Assembly: GCF_963675165.1 (NCBI RefSeq)
Contig: NC_087383.1
Location: 1-64,000 of the forward strand
Reading direction: 5' to 3'
Source of the DNA: Halichondria panicea
Lineage: Eukaryota; Porifera; Demospongiae; Suberitida; Halichondriidae
Length of the DNA: 64,000 nt
This document shows, piece by piece, positions 25,475-44,152 of this stretch. The notes under the pieces were generated by a model that did not search any database, was not told the origin of the DNA, and was given only the letters and a program-made list of their open reading frames with translations. Both the position numbers and the translations under genes were made by a program. How positions within the stretch are numbered: the stretch's first letter is position 1; every line of letters begins with the position of its first letter.

Positions 25475-27104
25475 TTAGGATGCCAAAGTTCTGACAGTGG
25501 TTCCTTTGAGAGACTCTGATTTTGCTACTTCTAGGAACTTCACATCTGAGTACTTCTTTCTGATGGCTTGCTGCTTGGAGGTTGGCATGGCAACAACTAT
25601 CCTAGCCATTTGTTTGACACAGGGAATGAGTTGTTCTTCACAATATGTAGAGTAGAAGACAAGAGATGGCGTCTGTGTGGGTGTGTGACATGTGGGTGGG
25701 GTGTGACATGTGAGGGTGGGGTGTGACTTACCCACTCTCCACTCCCACAGAGACACATGGCCAGGTAGAGAGCTCCAGCTGCCAATAATGAAGGATAGAA
25801 ATCTAGCATAGGGTAGGAAGGTAGACACAGCTCTATTAGGAACTTTGCCATTGTGTGTATCTCTGGAGTAGTCTAGAGAGCCAGGGGGAGGATGGAAGTG
25901 ATTAGAGCACACAACACAATGAAGGGCTTACCTCTCCAGCCCTAGAGTAGCGCCTGAGGAAGTGAATGGGAAGAGGGTTCCCTAAACTGTAGTCAAGCTC
26001 CTTGAGCATCTTCATCTCTAGTTTGAGTATTGCTGCTCCAGTGTATGTCTCGTCGGTGATGTAGACAAAGTCCCTCACTTCTGGAGCATACATCTCCTCA
26101 TACTTGCTGGCAAGCAGCATGGCAGTCACACCAACCAGCTGAAGGTTGGCCTTGGCCACTTGATGTGTCTGTAATAGGCAGTAGTCATAGTTACAATGGT
26201 TGACGAGATCCTGGTACAACTCACTGAAAGATATCTGTCGACAATGGAAACAGTTAAATAGAGCGTTTCTTGGAGGAGGGTGAACTTGAGATGTACTTGA
26301 ACCAGCCAGTCTACTAGAATAGCTCTCATCTTTGAGTTAAGTTGTGTCTGAGACCTCAAGTACGTTGGAGACACGTGGAACTTCCTCTGTACAGAACACA
26401 CAGTACACACACACACACACACACACACACCATTCATTACCTCTAGTTCTCTCATGTACAGAAATATATCTTTGGCATACTCCGTGCACAGTTGAGGGTT
26501 GTCTGCATCTGCCAAATCAATGTCTTTAATGTGCAGCATGTCTGAGAGCTGTTGTGTAACAGTGGCCACATCCATATCTTCAGGAGGAGCTGGCACATGC
26601 TCTACCATCTTGACAGGCTTTAGAACAGGGACCTTGCTCTTCATAGCTTTAGTGGCCACATCCATATCTTCAGGGGGAGCTGCTACCATCTTAACAGGCC
26701 TTAGAACAGGGACCTTGCTCTTCATAGCTTTAGTGGCCACATCCATATCTTCAGGGGGAGCTGCTACCATCTTGACAGGCCTTAGAACAGGGACCTTGCT
26801 CTTCATAACTTTAGTGGCCACATCCATATCTTCAGGGGGAGCTGCTACCATCTTGACAGGCCTTAGAACAGGGACCTTGCTCTTCATAGCTTTCTCTGGA
26901 TGCTCTTTGGTGAGTTTGGCATTGTTCAGACTCCCTAAGGCGGCCCGAGGCTTCACTTTGTCATAGAAGCTCTTGGCAGTGGGGAATCTAGTTCCATAGT
27001 CGCTCCTTGTAGTGTTGGTGGTCTAATCGGGCACACGTATAGACTAGCTTACACAATCATTACAAACAGTACTGGCTCACCTGGACAGTACTTCTGAGGG
27101 CCAT
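25475..27104 (-). CDS. CCNB: Cyclin B (G2/mitotic cyclin)
   Basis: The start MALRSTVQ (27104) is joined to [20 protein letters not shown] and a destruction box, RAALGSLNN, the signal for APC/C degradation. Four 27-residue repeats follow ([20 protein letters not shown]). The cyclin box begins at [14 protein letters not shown], with [40 protein letters not shown] and [18 protein letters not shown]. The C-terminal cyclin fold has [13 protein letters not shown] and [15 protein letters not shown], stop 25475. 'MRAILVDWL' and 'ASKYEE' are diagnostic of mitotic cyclins, and the box placement and HFLRRYS favour type B over A. It activates CDK1 for mitotic entry. The N-terminal 81-bp tandem repeats are in frame and unusual. 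Confidence 0.9.
26571..26905 (-). repeat. In-frame 81-bp coding repeat in cyclin B, four copies
   Basis: The period is exactly 81 bp (27 codons), phased at 26640, 26721, 26802 and 26883. Copies are almost identical; the C-proximal one differs most ([15 protein letters not shown]). Identity at DNA level points to recent expansion. Confidence 0.93.
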
Positions 27105-27365
27105 GGCTGTTTCTTTTGGACAAGATATAGAAGCTTAAATTGGAGATCTTGGCTGATTCTAGGTGCTTTGGACTTTGAATATTCAAATACTGTATCCCCA
27201 TTGGCTGATAGTGTCACATGCTGCTCAGAGCATAAGCCGCGGCCAAGATTAATAAAAACTGTATCGGTTATAAGCCGCGGTCAGTAAAATTAATGGAAAT
27301 TACATGTACATTTATAAAAATTAACATTAAAATAATTGATGCATTAAAAAACACAGTATAAATAG

Positions 27366-30965
<3,600 letters not shown>

Positions 30966-31143
30966 CACTAGCAGCAGTGCAATGCAGAAACTACTGCAAT
31001 GTTCAATGTTTGAGCTACGCCCACAATTCCTCCAAACCACAAAGCCACAACATCCACACTTCACCACAGAATTAACATGTTGACAGAATATACATTACAA
31101 GCAAAATGAATCAATAAACATGCTACATGTAGGATACACAATG

Positions 31144-33806
31144 TCAGTGTCCTTGTCTCCATGACGGTATGGCCCGTCTAGGCATGGTGGGGGGTCCATC
31201 CATGGTGGGGGGTCCTCCAGTCTCCCTAATAGCTTTTACTCTTGCCTCCCAGCCAGCAGTAGATCTGTACACGCGATCAGGGTCCCTCTCGACTGTCACA
31301 ACACACTGTATAGGGATGATATGTATATAGTTACACGCTGGCTACTAATTACCTTAGTTCTCTCCAGAGCTCTGGCCTTTGCCTCTACCTCCGCCTCTCT
31401 CTTCCGAGCCTTCTCCTGGCGCACACCAAGAGCCCTCATATCCTGCACACGCACACACATCACACACATCACACACATCACACACATAACTCACTCGCTC
31501 TCTGAATGCCACTACTTGTTTGGTGGCTAGTCTCTTCCGCTTGACCTCTTGTCGTTTTTGTTCCTCCATCATGTCCAGTTGTGCTTGCTGACTCAGCTCT
31601 TTTTCTCGTGTGTACACTGCCACTTGATTTTTCAACAACACAGCCTATGTGCACATTCAAGTACTCACTGCACAAACACAGTGTACCTGTCACACCTTCC
31701 TTCTTTGTTGCCTCTCCCTTGCTTTACTGTGTAGGGCTTCTCTCTTCACTCTCTCCTCTTCAGCTTCTCTTCTCTTGACCTCTTGTTGGACCTATGTGGA
31801 GGGTATTGATACACACACCACAGGGGGTAATTATGCTATACCTTCCACCCTGATAGCTTGGCTTGCCTCTCCTGCCGTTCCTTAGCAACCAGCTCGGCTA
31901 ACACCTTTGATGTCTTGACAGGCGGCTCTTCTGGTGACCTTATGACCTTTCGTGCCGACTACAATACAGTGCCATGTCAGCACTATTCTCTAGTGTAGTG
32001 AGTGTACCTTGTGTTCCCTCCACACTTTGATGGCCTCCCTCTTGTTATCCAGGAGAAAGGTGAACTCTGTAAACCACGTATCGTGTTCCATCACCTCTGC
32101 CAATGTTTTGGTTGGTAGAGCACTAGCAGCGGCATCAATGTAGGAGGGGGCGCCCTACACACCCACACACAAACACACACCCACACACACGAGTAGCCTC
32201 AATACACACACACACACACCCACACGAGTAGCCTCAACACTGCATGTGTCACACCAGTGAGTACATGTACCTTGAACTGTGTTCTTATTCTAACAAATGT
32301 AGTATGATCGATGTTGTCCCATCCTCCCTCATAGCCGCCAGTCTGGCTCAGGAACCTCTGCAGGGGGTCAGTGGGGGGATGATACACAGGGGGTCAGTGG
32401 GGGGTGTGATACGCAATAACTAACTCACTTCAAAGGCCAGGACAGCAGAAGGTACAGAGGACACATTGGTTGGTATGGTTACAGCGGCAGTGTTATTGGT
32501 GGGTGTGGTCCAAGACTCTAGTCTCCTCTCAATAGCTGCCACCTCTATACTAAGAGACATCTCCATGGCAACCAGTTCCTCATAGCTGTGAACATGAGGT
32601 AGGGTAGTGTGCTTACAGTGCGGTAGGGTAGGGCTTACAGTGCTCGTTGATGATCTTTGAATGCAGCAATTGACGATTCAATGTCCTCCATTGCTTTCTT
32701 TAGTGCCTCCACAACTACACACATACACAGAGTTATATATAGACTACAGTTGACCTATGACCTCACATGACGGCCCAGCTGGTATCCCCTCTGAGAGCAT
32801 TCGTTCTAGTCTGGTCACACGCCCACGTACCTCAACTATCCGCCCCCTCAACTCAGCCTCTGTATACATCATTCATACGTACATGCATGTACAGTTGCTA
32901 GTCCCCTACCACTCACTGTGTGCACCATGCGTACAGTTGCTAGTCCCCTACCACTCACTGTGTGCACCATGCGTACAGTTGCTAGTCCCCTACCACTCAC
33001 TGTGTGCACCATGCGTACAGTTGCTAGTCCCCTACCACTCACTGTGTGCACCATGCGTACAGTTGCTAGTCCCCTACCACTCACTGTGTGCACCATGCGT
33101 ACAGTTGCTAGTCCCCTACCACTCACTGTGTGCACCATGCGTACAGTTGCTAGTCCCCTACCACTCACTGTGTGCACCATGCGTACAGTTGCTAGTCCCC
33201 TACCACTCACTGTGTGCACCATACGTACAGTTGCTAGTCCCCTACCACTCACTGTGTGCACCATGCGTACAGTTGCTAGTCCCCTACCACTCACTGTGTG
33301 CACCATGCGTACAGTTGCTAGTCCCCTACCACTCACTGTGTGCACCATACGTACAGTTGCTAGTCCCCTACCACTCACTGTGTGCACCATACGTACAGTT
33401 GCTAGTCCCCTACCACTCACTGTGTGCACCATACGTACAGTTGCTAGTCCCCTACCACTCACTGTGTGCACCATACGTACAGTTGCTAGTCCCCTACCAC
33501 TCACTGTGTGCACCATACGTACAGTTGCTAGTCCCCTACCACTCACTGTGTGCACCATACGTACAGTTGCTAGTCTCCTACCACTCACTGTGTGCACATC
33601 TGTGTGTCCTGAGCTGCTCCTCTAGCCCGCCCTCATACCAACGTCCCCTTGCCTCCCTCTCCAGACACACCACTCTGCACACAACACACACACACACACA
33701 CATACACACAGAGGCTGTGACTCACGTACCGTGTCTCCATGGATGAGAGCTTGGAGAGCAGCTCCTTCTTGTCTCCACACCTCCTCTCAGACACAGCGGT
33801 AGCCAT
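31144..33806 (-). CDS. Coiled-coil protein, CCDC112-like
   Basis: The start MATAVSERRCGDKKELLSKL (33806) is followed by exons with GRWYEGGLEEQLRTHRCAH, AELRGRIVEVRGRVTRLERM, YEELVAMEMSLSIEVAAIER, FLSQTGGYEGGWDNIDHTTF, EVMEHDTWFTEFTFLLDNKR, VLAELVAKERQERQAKLSGW, VAVYTREKELSQQAQLDMME and ALGVRQEKARKREAEVEAKA, ending PTMPRRAIPSWRQGH, stop 31144. It is highly helical and charged throughout. The core 'HDTWFTEF...NKREAIKVWRE' recalls CCDC112, a centriolar-satellite protein; CCDC148 is the alternative. The intron after RTHRCAH is a 17-unit 42-bp minisatellite. There are about ten exons with mostly short introns. Confidence 0.6.
32890..33598. repeat. 42-bp intronic minisatellite carrying a donor in each unit, about 17 copies
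   Basis: Unit CAGTTGCTAGTCCCCTACCA plus CTCACTGTGTGCACCATGCGTA. On the minus strand each unit ends TGGTGCACACA-GTGAGT, a copy of the CCDC112-like exon end and its donor. Because 42 is a multiple of three, long spurious frames are open on both strands. G/A variation (GCGTA/ACGTA) groups neighbouring units. Confidence 0.95.
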
Positions 33807-35799
33807 TTATCATGTTTACGTTATGCGTAATTATTTTTAATTAAGGGTGCTGGAACACCTACGCCCACGTACGCCCACACACACGTTGCTAGGGAAAGCT
33901 AACTATGAAACTACCTGCAGGGGAGACATGGATCCTTCACAGGATTATGAAGTAACACTCTACTAGTGTGCATTCCAAAAATGGAGAGGAAAGGATGATG
34001 ACAACAGATTTTACACTTGATTTTCATCATATAGCTAAAAGAAGTTCCGCTTAGGAAACCAGTAGAGCTATGGACTTGATTGTTTGTTTGCAGGTGCACT
34101 ACACACAGCTCTTCAACATTACGAAGAGCTTTTGTTGTAAAATCCCTTTGTTATCTATTTATGAGAATTTTTTGTCATGACACACCCTCTAGAGAAAAAT
34201 CTAGACCGTATATGGACAAAGTCAGCCCGTAACTTTGTTCACCTTACCTAATTATAGCAGCATGCTAAATATAGACCAAGTCCTGTACGTAGATAGTCAG
34301 ATCGAACACTTTTTATATCTGGCTCTAGCGTACGCGTACGCTAGAGTATAAATTAAGACGTAAGCCTGTAGACCACGCCCCAATTGCGTGCGTAGAGTGC
34401 AGAATTAGCGTTGAAGATCAAGAGCCATTTGTTAGTAGCCTGAAGAGAAGAGATAGGCAACGCTGGGGCTACAGACAGCGCTGACAATTGGCTGGCTCAT
34501 AGACTTCTGCCAGGGTTGGCTGCTGTTTTGATGGACTTTGAAGGTAAACTATGAACTAGCTTTGCTAGCTTGATACACAGGGCCTTGCTTTTCACTCCCT
34601 TCCCCTTCAGAGCTTCCATGAAAGCCTGTGTGTAATACCACTCTTGGACCTCAGTGTCACCAGAGTGCTGTGCTCCAGGCCAAGTTGGACCAGTCTCTTT
34701 GTCTGGGCTGCAGTAATGCTTGGCTTCTCCGGGCATCAGATTGGTGGAACCTCCGCTTTTGTGAGGTCCACACAGCTTCATCCTGCTTATTAGCAGACTG
34801 AATAGGGAGGTTAGGGAGGCAGCTGATCAGTGAATGGTGTGTCGTAACTGCCTCCATCGCCAGGACATCTGGAAATGAGCTTCTGTGAGTGTGATACATA
34901 AAATAAATAATATAACACAGATTGCCAACCTTCCAGACGAGTTCCTAGCGTGTTTGTAAGTATAGGTCCTCCATCCCAAGTTTTTTGCCAGAAAGGTGAC
35001 TGTCCCCTTCATCTGGACAATACATGTGCATGTACAGTGAATAATTATGTAGTGGCACCGGGTCAGGTAGAATCCATCCATAGGAACCAACTTATTTTTG
35101 TCATCACCCCTGTTCACAATATTTTTTTCGTACCTGACCACAGGACCATTCTGCTAACTTGGTGGCAAGGATCTCCAGCTTCTGAAGGATGCGATGCCAT
35201 TGTGTGCTGGAACATGGTGGAAGACCCAACCAGCCACTCAACCGGACGTATCAACATGCAGGTGGCCATTGAGGAGAAAGGACAACACTGGATAGTGCCA
35301 TGAACAGCTCGAATCGTGGATAGTACACGTCTAAAGCACTGAAGAGAAACGTCTCCACTCGACACAAATGAAGACAGTGTGTATTAACATTAAAAGACAA
35401 TCCAACCTGCTGTGTGACTAATGCTAGTTGAGGAACTCAGACACTCGTGCTGATTGTACTGAGACTGGGGTCTATTGGCACACTTACGTTTCTCCCATCT
35501 ACTACTAAAGGCACTCCTTTGCTACAAATCTGGCTCTGTATTTATTGGATTGTGTTATTTTGTTATTGATTTGTTAGTTTGTGTAGCTACCTGATTTTCT
35601 TTTGCAGCTTGTAGTTAATTTAATTGAAGACATTCTCACAAAACCACTATGTTGTTACTTGTGGTTACTACTATACTAGCGCACGCATTGAAATTAAATA
35701 CTGCGTGTGCAAGTCTCAGGATCTAAACGTTGCATTTTTGTGGTTAAATTATGTCAATTTGTTACTATGTGCGGGCACCCTTAATGCCGTATCAACAAA
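33807..35799. other. Intergenic region with unrecognised open frames and a 24-bp palindrome
   Basis: A 2-kb gap between divergent CCDC112-like and IRAK genes. A perfect palindrome lies at 34323-34346 (CTCTAGCGTACG and its reverse complement). A minus frame at 34497-34781 (GGSTNLMPGEAKHYCS, EALKGKGVKSKALCIKL) and a plus frame at 34950-35303 (VAPGQVESIHRNQLIF, WWQGSPASEGCDAIVC) look protein-like, but I know no family and could not link exons. They may be remnants of a mobile element or orphan exons. Confidence 0.4.
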
Positions 35800-38852
<3,053 letters not shown>

Positions 38853-39000
38853 TTATCGTGAACAATTCAATTTTTCTCACAGAAAATATTTCAGTGTAAT
38901 AATGTATGCAGTGTTGTGTGGCAGTAAAAAGTCCATCTCAATAATTATATACAAAACACGTAAAAAACATATAAAATACGTACAATAAAGTGATTCAGTT

Positions 39001-42000
39001 ACTTATAGGCTCTTGGTTTAACACGAGCTCCAATGTTCTGATATTCTGATGGTGGTGGTGGTTGCTGTGCACTGGGCCTGGCCTTCCTAGTGGGCGGGGC
39101 TTGTGGGGGCTTGATGTTCATGTACAAGCTTTCGTCCTCGGGAGGTTGAGTGGGCGTGTCCCGGGACGGGCCAAAGTTGCAGTTAGCGTATTCAGGAGGC
39201 TCATGTGAGGGGGCGGGTGATTGGCTTGACTTGCTGGGAGGTTTCGGCTTTGTTTTGGGGACAGGCTTTGTTTTGGGGGCTGGTTTGGTTGTGGGGGGTG
39301 GTTTGGTTTTCTTGGCCTGCAATTCCTGAATGAGTGCTGATCCTTTCTTCTGCTTGTTAGTGGGTGTGAGAGGAAGTGGCTTAGTCCTTGGTGTTGGTTC
39401 CTCCATGGAGACAGTCAGCTTGCCTTCTGTGAGAGACTTCTTCTTGGGAGTGGGTGGTAGGGTTTTAGTGCGTGCCTTGGTGGTGGTGGCCAGCTCTGTG
39501 AATGAACCAGATCCACTATCCTCTCGACTGCTACTACTAGAGGACTCGCCAATATCCACAGGTGTGTATTGATGAGGGCGTCGACTAGCCTTGGCAGCTT
39601 CTTCACGTAGTCTCTTCTGTTCCTTAAGTCTCTCCTCCAACAAGTTCATATCAAACGCTGCATAGAGATAATGAGAGGTATGTACATAACACACCCACCC
39701 ACCCACACACCCACACACCCACACACCCACACACACACACACACACACAGAGGGTAGGGTGCTTACAAGGTGGAGTCCAGGCATAGTTGTACATCTCAAA
39801 CAGTGCTCCTCCAAATGGTTCCATTGGTTTGGCCTTGGTAGAGTTGGCCTTCATGTAAGTGTCTAGTAGGTCAACCAGACTCTCCCCCTCAGCCTCAACA
39901 GCCTGCATGTGGGTGGGTATCACATGACACACTGTACGTGATGGGGTGTATCACATGACACACAGTACGTGGTGGGGGTATCACATGACACACTGCACGT
40001 GGTGGGGGTATCACATGACACACTGTACGTGATGGGGGATATCACATGACACACTGTACGTGATGGGAGGAACACACTGACTCACTGATTTCTCAAAGCG
40101 ATAGATAGTTCCATGGTTGAGTATTTTGTGATGATGGATACCATCCTTACGCCTGGAGCAGTGAGCACAAGTCAAGGCTACTCAACACTGTAGGTACACA
40201 CTCACCAGTAGGTCATGACGTAATGGCCACTAGCATTGATGCGAACTACAAAGTTGCCAATCTTTCCCTCAGACAATAGCCTCCTCTCAGCCTCTTGTCT
40301 ACTAGCAGTTCCCCAGAACCATTTGCACTTCTCATAACTCATCTCACTGCCTCTCTCATCAATCACCTGTACATAGGAGGGGGTACACACATCACACACA
40401 CACACCTGTATAGGAAGCCGCCCACACACATACCTTTACAGGGGGCCGCCCACACACACCATCGCCACTCTTGGAAGCTTCTCCTGCACTCCTCACAAAC
40501 TGGCCATCCCCACTCACGGGAGCACTACGGAAGCCACCACGTCTCTCTCTCTTGACCTCTCCTCCCTCACTAGCACCAAAGCCACTGTCTGTAGAGATGA
40601 CACTAGCCCTAGGGGAGGGGGCAGCAGGAAGGGGCGTGGCCAATACTGTGCTCTTTCCACCAGAGCGGTGGTGATCAGGAGGTGGAGAGAGAGTGTCTCT
40701 GTCTAGATCCTTCTATATAGTGGTGGGGAGTAAACACAGTAGGGGGTCATTTTAGCAGACTACACAGTCAAAATTTACACAGAAGACAATTATATTTTAT
40801 ACAATAATAGTGGATTGCAGCTTAACCGTGTGTTGTACCTCCTCTGAGAATTAGGAGTATGTTGGTATTCTAACTGATTTGTAAGAAAAGTCCCCCAAGA
40901 GGGAATCAAACCCACGCCTAATCTATCGTCTAATCTACTAAGCCACCACCCTAACCACTAAGCCACACCTCTTCTGTCTATAGTATTACACCTCTTAGTC
41001 ATCACATGCATACATGCAGTGGATTGCACACTTGCTGTGCACTTGTAAAAGAAAGTTGCAATGTATGTATTCATTCCAGCCTAAGCTTGCTCTTTTATCT
41101 TGGTATTCTTCGAACTACACCTCAGCGCGCACACACTTGGTGAGGGTGTTTCTAACTGAAAAGATACCAATGATAAAAGCTCCTGTGGTTTGGCACTTCT
41201 CTGTTGCAAGTGCACTGCAGTCTGTACAGTGCACCGCACAGAAGGCTAATTAAGTAATGGCTTCTATTGTTATTCTAGCTGCTGGTGGTGGGTGTTAGTG
41301 TTGGTCGAAATGACAACTAACAAAGGAAACAACAACCTTCACTATGCCATCACTCACCACTCTGTCAATTAGCTAGCTAGTGGCTTACATGAATGATGCT
41401 TTGTAACTGAGATATCCAACAGCTCTTGTCACCAGGAGAATCACACTACATTGAGTATATGGGAATACAGTGAATACACTACAGTATAGGGAAGTACACA
41501 CGGCATGTTGGCAGGCATATACTCACTCTAAATGTGTATTTTCCATCGCCAGATCTGAGAAGGTAGAAGCGAAACTCCTTCTTATTCTTTGTATCCTCCC
41601 CCGCCAAATCTGAGCTGTCAATCTGCAAGCTCCGTATGTTCTGTGCGTGTGTGTGTATTTGTTTGTTAAGTGGATTCCAGGCATAGCTCTTGATATGGTA
41701 GGCAAGTTAAGACGTCAGAGAACTAGATCATGAATATCAATAGTGACACAATACACACAGTACGGGGCAGCTACACAAGTGCTATATATCATGTGCTTTC
41801 AGGGCACCCACTACAATAGCTGTCATGCTACAGTTGAGAGGCTGCACAGTTGAGAGGCTGCAGTGTAGTCATCTTAATGGCTAGGGTAGGCATGCATGGT
41901 AGACAGAGATATTGGGAGGATGTCACTAGTGTAGTGTAATCACATGATCTCACCTTGCGACCATACTCATCCAGTATGTGCAGGTGGGTGTGGCTGATTT

Positions 42001-42584
42001 GGATGCTATACATAGTCCACTGCATAGAGACAGCGCGTGTGCGTGTGCAGAATGTCATCATGAGAATAATTGTATACTTGTACAACCTACAATACATGTA
42101 CACAACCCTAGCCACTCACCACTCACTAGTGTGCATCATTATAACCATATTAGTGAAATGGCTATTAGGATCACAAACAGATGCCTTTAACCTTTCCCAC
42201 ACACAACCAAACACAACAATAGATCTAGTTTACTTTCAGTTAGGACAGCCACGAATGCATACACTAACAACAACCAACGCTTGCAATTATGCTCAATTAG
42301 TCTAGTGTTGTATTTATATTGTTGCTGACACTGCCATCACTGACAGTTAGTTGCTTTAGTGGGACACTCTAATAAAAGCATGACTGCACCAAGCTTAAGG
42401 CCGGGACGTGCCCCACAGTTACAAGCCTACAAATAATTAATATAGTGTGTGTGTCTGTATAGGGAATGGATTGCAGCAGTGTACAAACAGTGTACACACA
42501 CACACACACACAGCTACTCACATCTCTCATGCCTGGTAGCTTGCCATATAGCAGACCCTGCCGTAGCACTCTCTCAGAGGCCAT
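39001..42584 (-). CDS. PH-SH2 adaptor protein with Grb2-type tyrosine motifs (STAP/SH3BP2-like)
   Basis: The start MASERVLRQGLLYGKLPGMR (42584) opens a PH domain continued by WTMYSIQISHTHLHILDEYG, IRSLQIDSSDLAGEDTKNKK with EFRFYLLRSGDGKYTFR, and the 57-bp exon 41445-41389 (DKSCWISQLQSIIH) carrying the C-terminal PH helix and its Trp. A Ser/Gly linker follows. The SH2 domain is WFWGTASRQEAERRLLSEGK, GNFVVRINASGHYVMTYW (Arg of the FLVR position present), KILNHGTIYRFEKS and SLVDLLDTYMKA. The tail is helical, then Pro/Lys-rich, with three YxN sites (EYANCN, LYMNIK, EYQNIG) that fit Grb2 SH2 binding, ending KPRAYK (stop 39001). It is presumably a membrane-recruited adaptor downstream of tyrosine kinases. 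The exact orthologue is uncertain. Confidence 0.75.
40893..40975 (-). repeat. tRNA-derived module (second copy)
   Basis: On the minus strand, box A TGGCTTAGTGG (40965-40955) and box B GGTTTGATTCC (40912-40902) are at tRNA-like spacing, with the same CCCAAGAGGGA end as the 37.1-kb copy. It lies in an intron of the PH-SH2 gene. Confidence 0.6.
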
Positions 42585-42799
42585 CCTCAGGTCCAATATT
42601 ATAGCAATCTGTATCTCCTATGGTAGAGGCTCCAGCGACTAGTGGCTTGATAGCTAGCTTCTCTTGCTTCGTAGCTTGCACGGTATAAAGGTTATGAAAG
42701 GGAAGAACCCGCAGGCTAATGTTGACGCCACTCCTAGGGGAGTCCCCTCCTTGCAGCCTCCGTCTCCATGCCGACTGCATTCTAGAGAGTGTTGACAAG

Positions 42800-44071
42800 A
42801 TGAGTGTAAGAACATACAATCCTTCTGTGAGAGTAGGCAACTGGAATGAGGATCTCTGTTTGGAGGAGGTGTGTCTGCTTGTACTTAGCTTGTATTTAGC
42901 TTGTACTTAGCTTGTACTTAGCTTGTAGTTGCTCAGTTTCACCAGTGTATAACTTAATCATTCACAGGACCTGCTCAAGGACTTTCTAGACAAGAAAGAC
43001 AAAGGAGAGCTCTTAATTCAGAAAGCTACCGGTCTATTGGAGACAATTCTGAAAGAGGTAAGCTATAATAATGTGAATATACACTGCACTACATGCATGC
43101 ATGCAGGTGAGGCTGTCCAGGCCCAGTGATGGTTACCTGCACATTGGAGATGTAGTGTGCCTACTACACAAGCCCACTAGTAGCCTGCTATCTGTCAATA
43201 TGTCTGCAGCTAGGGCCTATGATGCCAGGCAGTTACTGTCAGGTTGTGGAGTGTCCTCATCAAGGAATCTACAACCATGCACTAGGAACGTGTTTGTCAT
43301 TGGAAGGTGAGCCTACACTGTGTGTATGAGTGTGTGTATGCATTGTCCTGCCTATAGTTATGATGACCCAGCGGCTAAGACAGGTGATGTGGTGTGCTAT
43401 GAGCAACCTATCATTCTAACAACACTACCCAATGAGGGAGGTCAGGTAATAATGCTACTACTCTAGTTATCTCTGTTGAACTGTTTCCTTCTCCATGCAG
43501 TTAAGTCTGGAGACTGATCGAGCCACCTTCATGCAACACTCCAAGTACACACGTGAGCAAGAACTGACTGTGAGGGACGAGCTCTCTTACAAGTCTGCTT
43601 GGTGAGAACACTCTCACAATGCACATACCCATCTATTTTGCCCGCTCCTTACTAGATCAGTACCCTACATGTGTAACTTTATTTGTTTGTAAAAAAAACA
43701 AAAAAAACATACCCATCTATCCATCACTGTGTGTTTGTGTGTGTGTGTGGTAGGCGTCTCCTGTGCTTCAGTCCGGAGGAGAGACTAGAGACTGGAGGGA
43801 CTCCAGTATCTGTCAACACTCTCCTTTTTGTCAACCATTGCAAGACAAACCAACACCTTTGTCTGCACACTGATTGGTTACACAGGTACTAGTACTCTAG
43901 TGGGTGATTGGTTATTATAATCCCCTGATATACTATAGGACACCATTTGGTCGGGAATATGAGGTAACTGCCTCCTCTAAGTTCAACACACACAAAGCAG
44001 AGGATCTTCACAACCATTTCATGATCGTGACTGGAGATCCACGAGAACATATCGCTCATGACGATAAGTAG
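42800..44071 (+). CDS. CFAP161: CFAP161, cilia- and flagella-associated protein
   Basis: The start MSVRTYNPSVRVGNWNEDLC (42800) contains the conserved VR(V/I)GNWNED motif. Exons continue DLLKDFLDKKDKGELLIQKA, VRLSRPSDGYLHIGDVVCLL, YDDPAAKTGDVVCYEQPIIL, TFMQHSKYTREQELTVRDEL, RLLCFSPEERLETGGTPVSV with LLFVNHCKTNQHLCLHTDWL, and TPFGREYEVTASSKFNTHKA with NHFMIVTGDPREH, stop 44071. 'DKKDKGxLLIQ', 'ILxNHCxTNxxL' and 'VTGxPR' are shared with vertebrate CFAP161, a protein inside axonemal doublet microtubules. Full length and all phases agree. It starts about 215 bp from the divergent PH-SH2 gene. Confidence 0.9.
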
Positions 44072-44152
44072 ATGAACACTTAACATTTGAATGTGATAAT
44101 TCCACAACATTAATTTTAATTGTTAATTGTAAACTAATTGTAAACTGTAGTG

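Noticed and set aside
32757-33746. Long frames on both strands over the 42-bp repeat
   Set aside because: The unit is a multiple of three, so any stop-free frame stays open. The region is an intron bounded by a good donor and acceptor in the CCDC112-like gene.
42574-42840. 88-codon minus frame upstream of the PH-SH2 start
   Set aside because: Shadow of the bidirectional promoter and CFAP161 exon 1; not in the PH reading frame.
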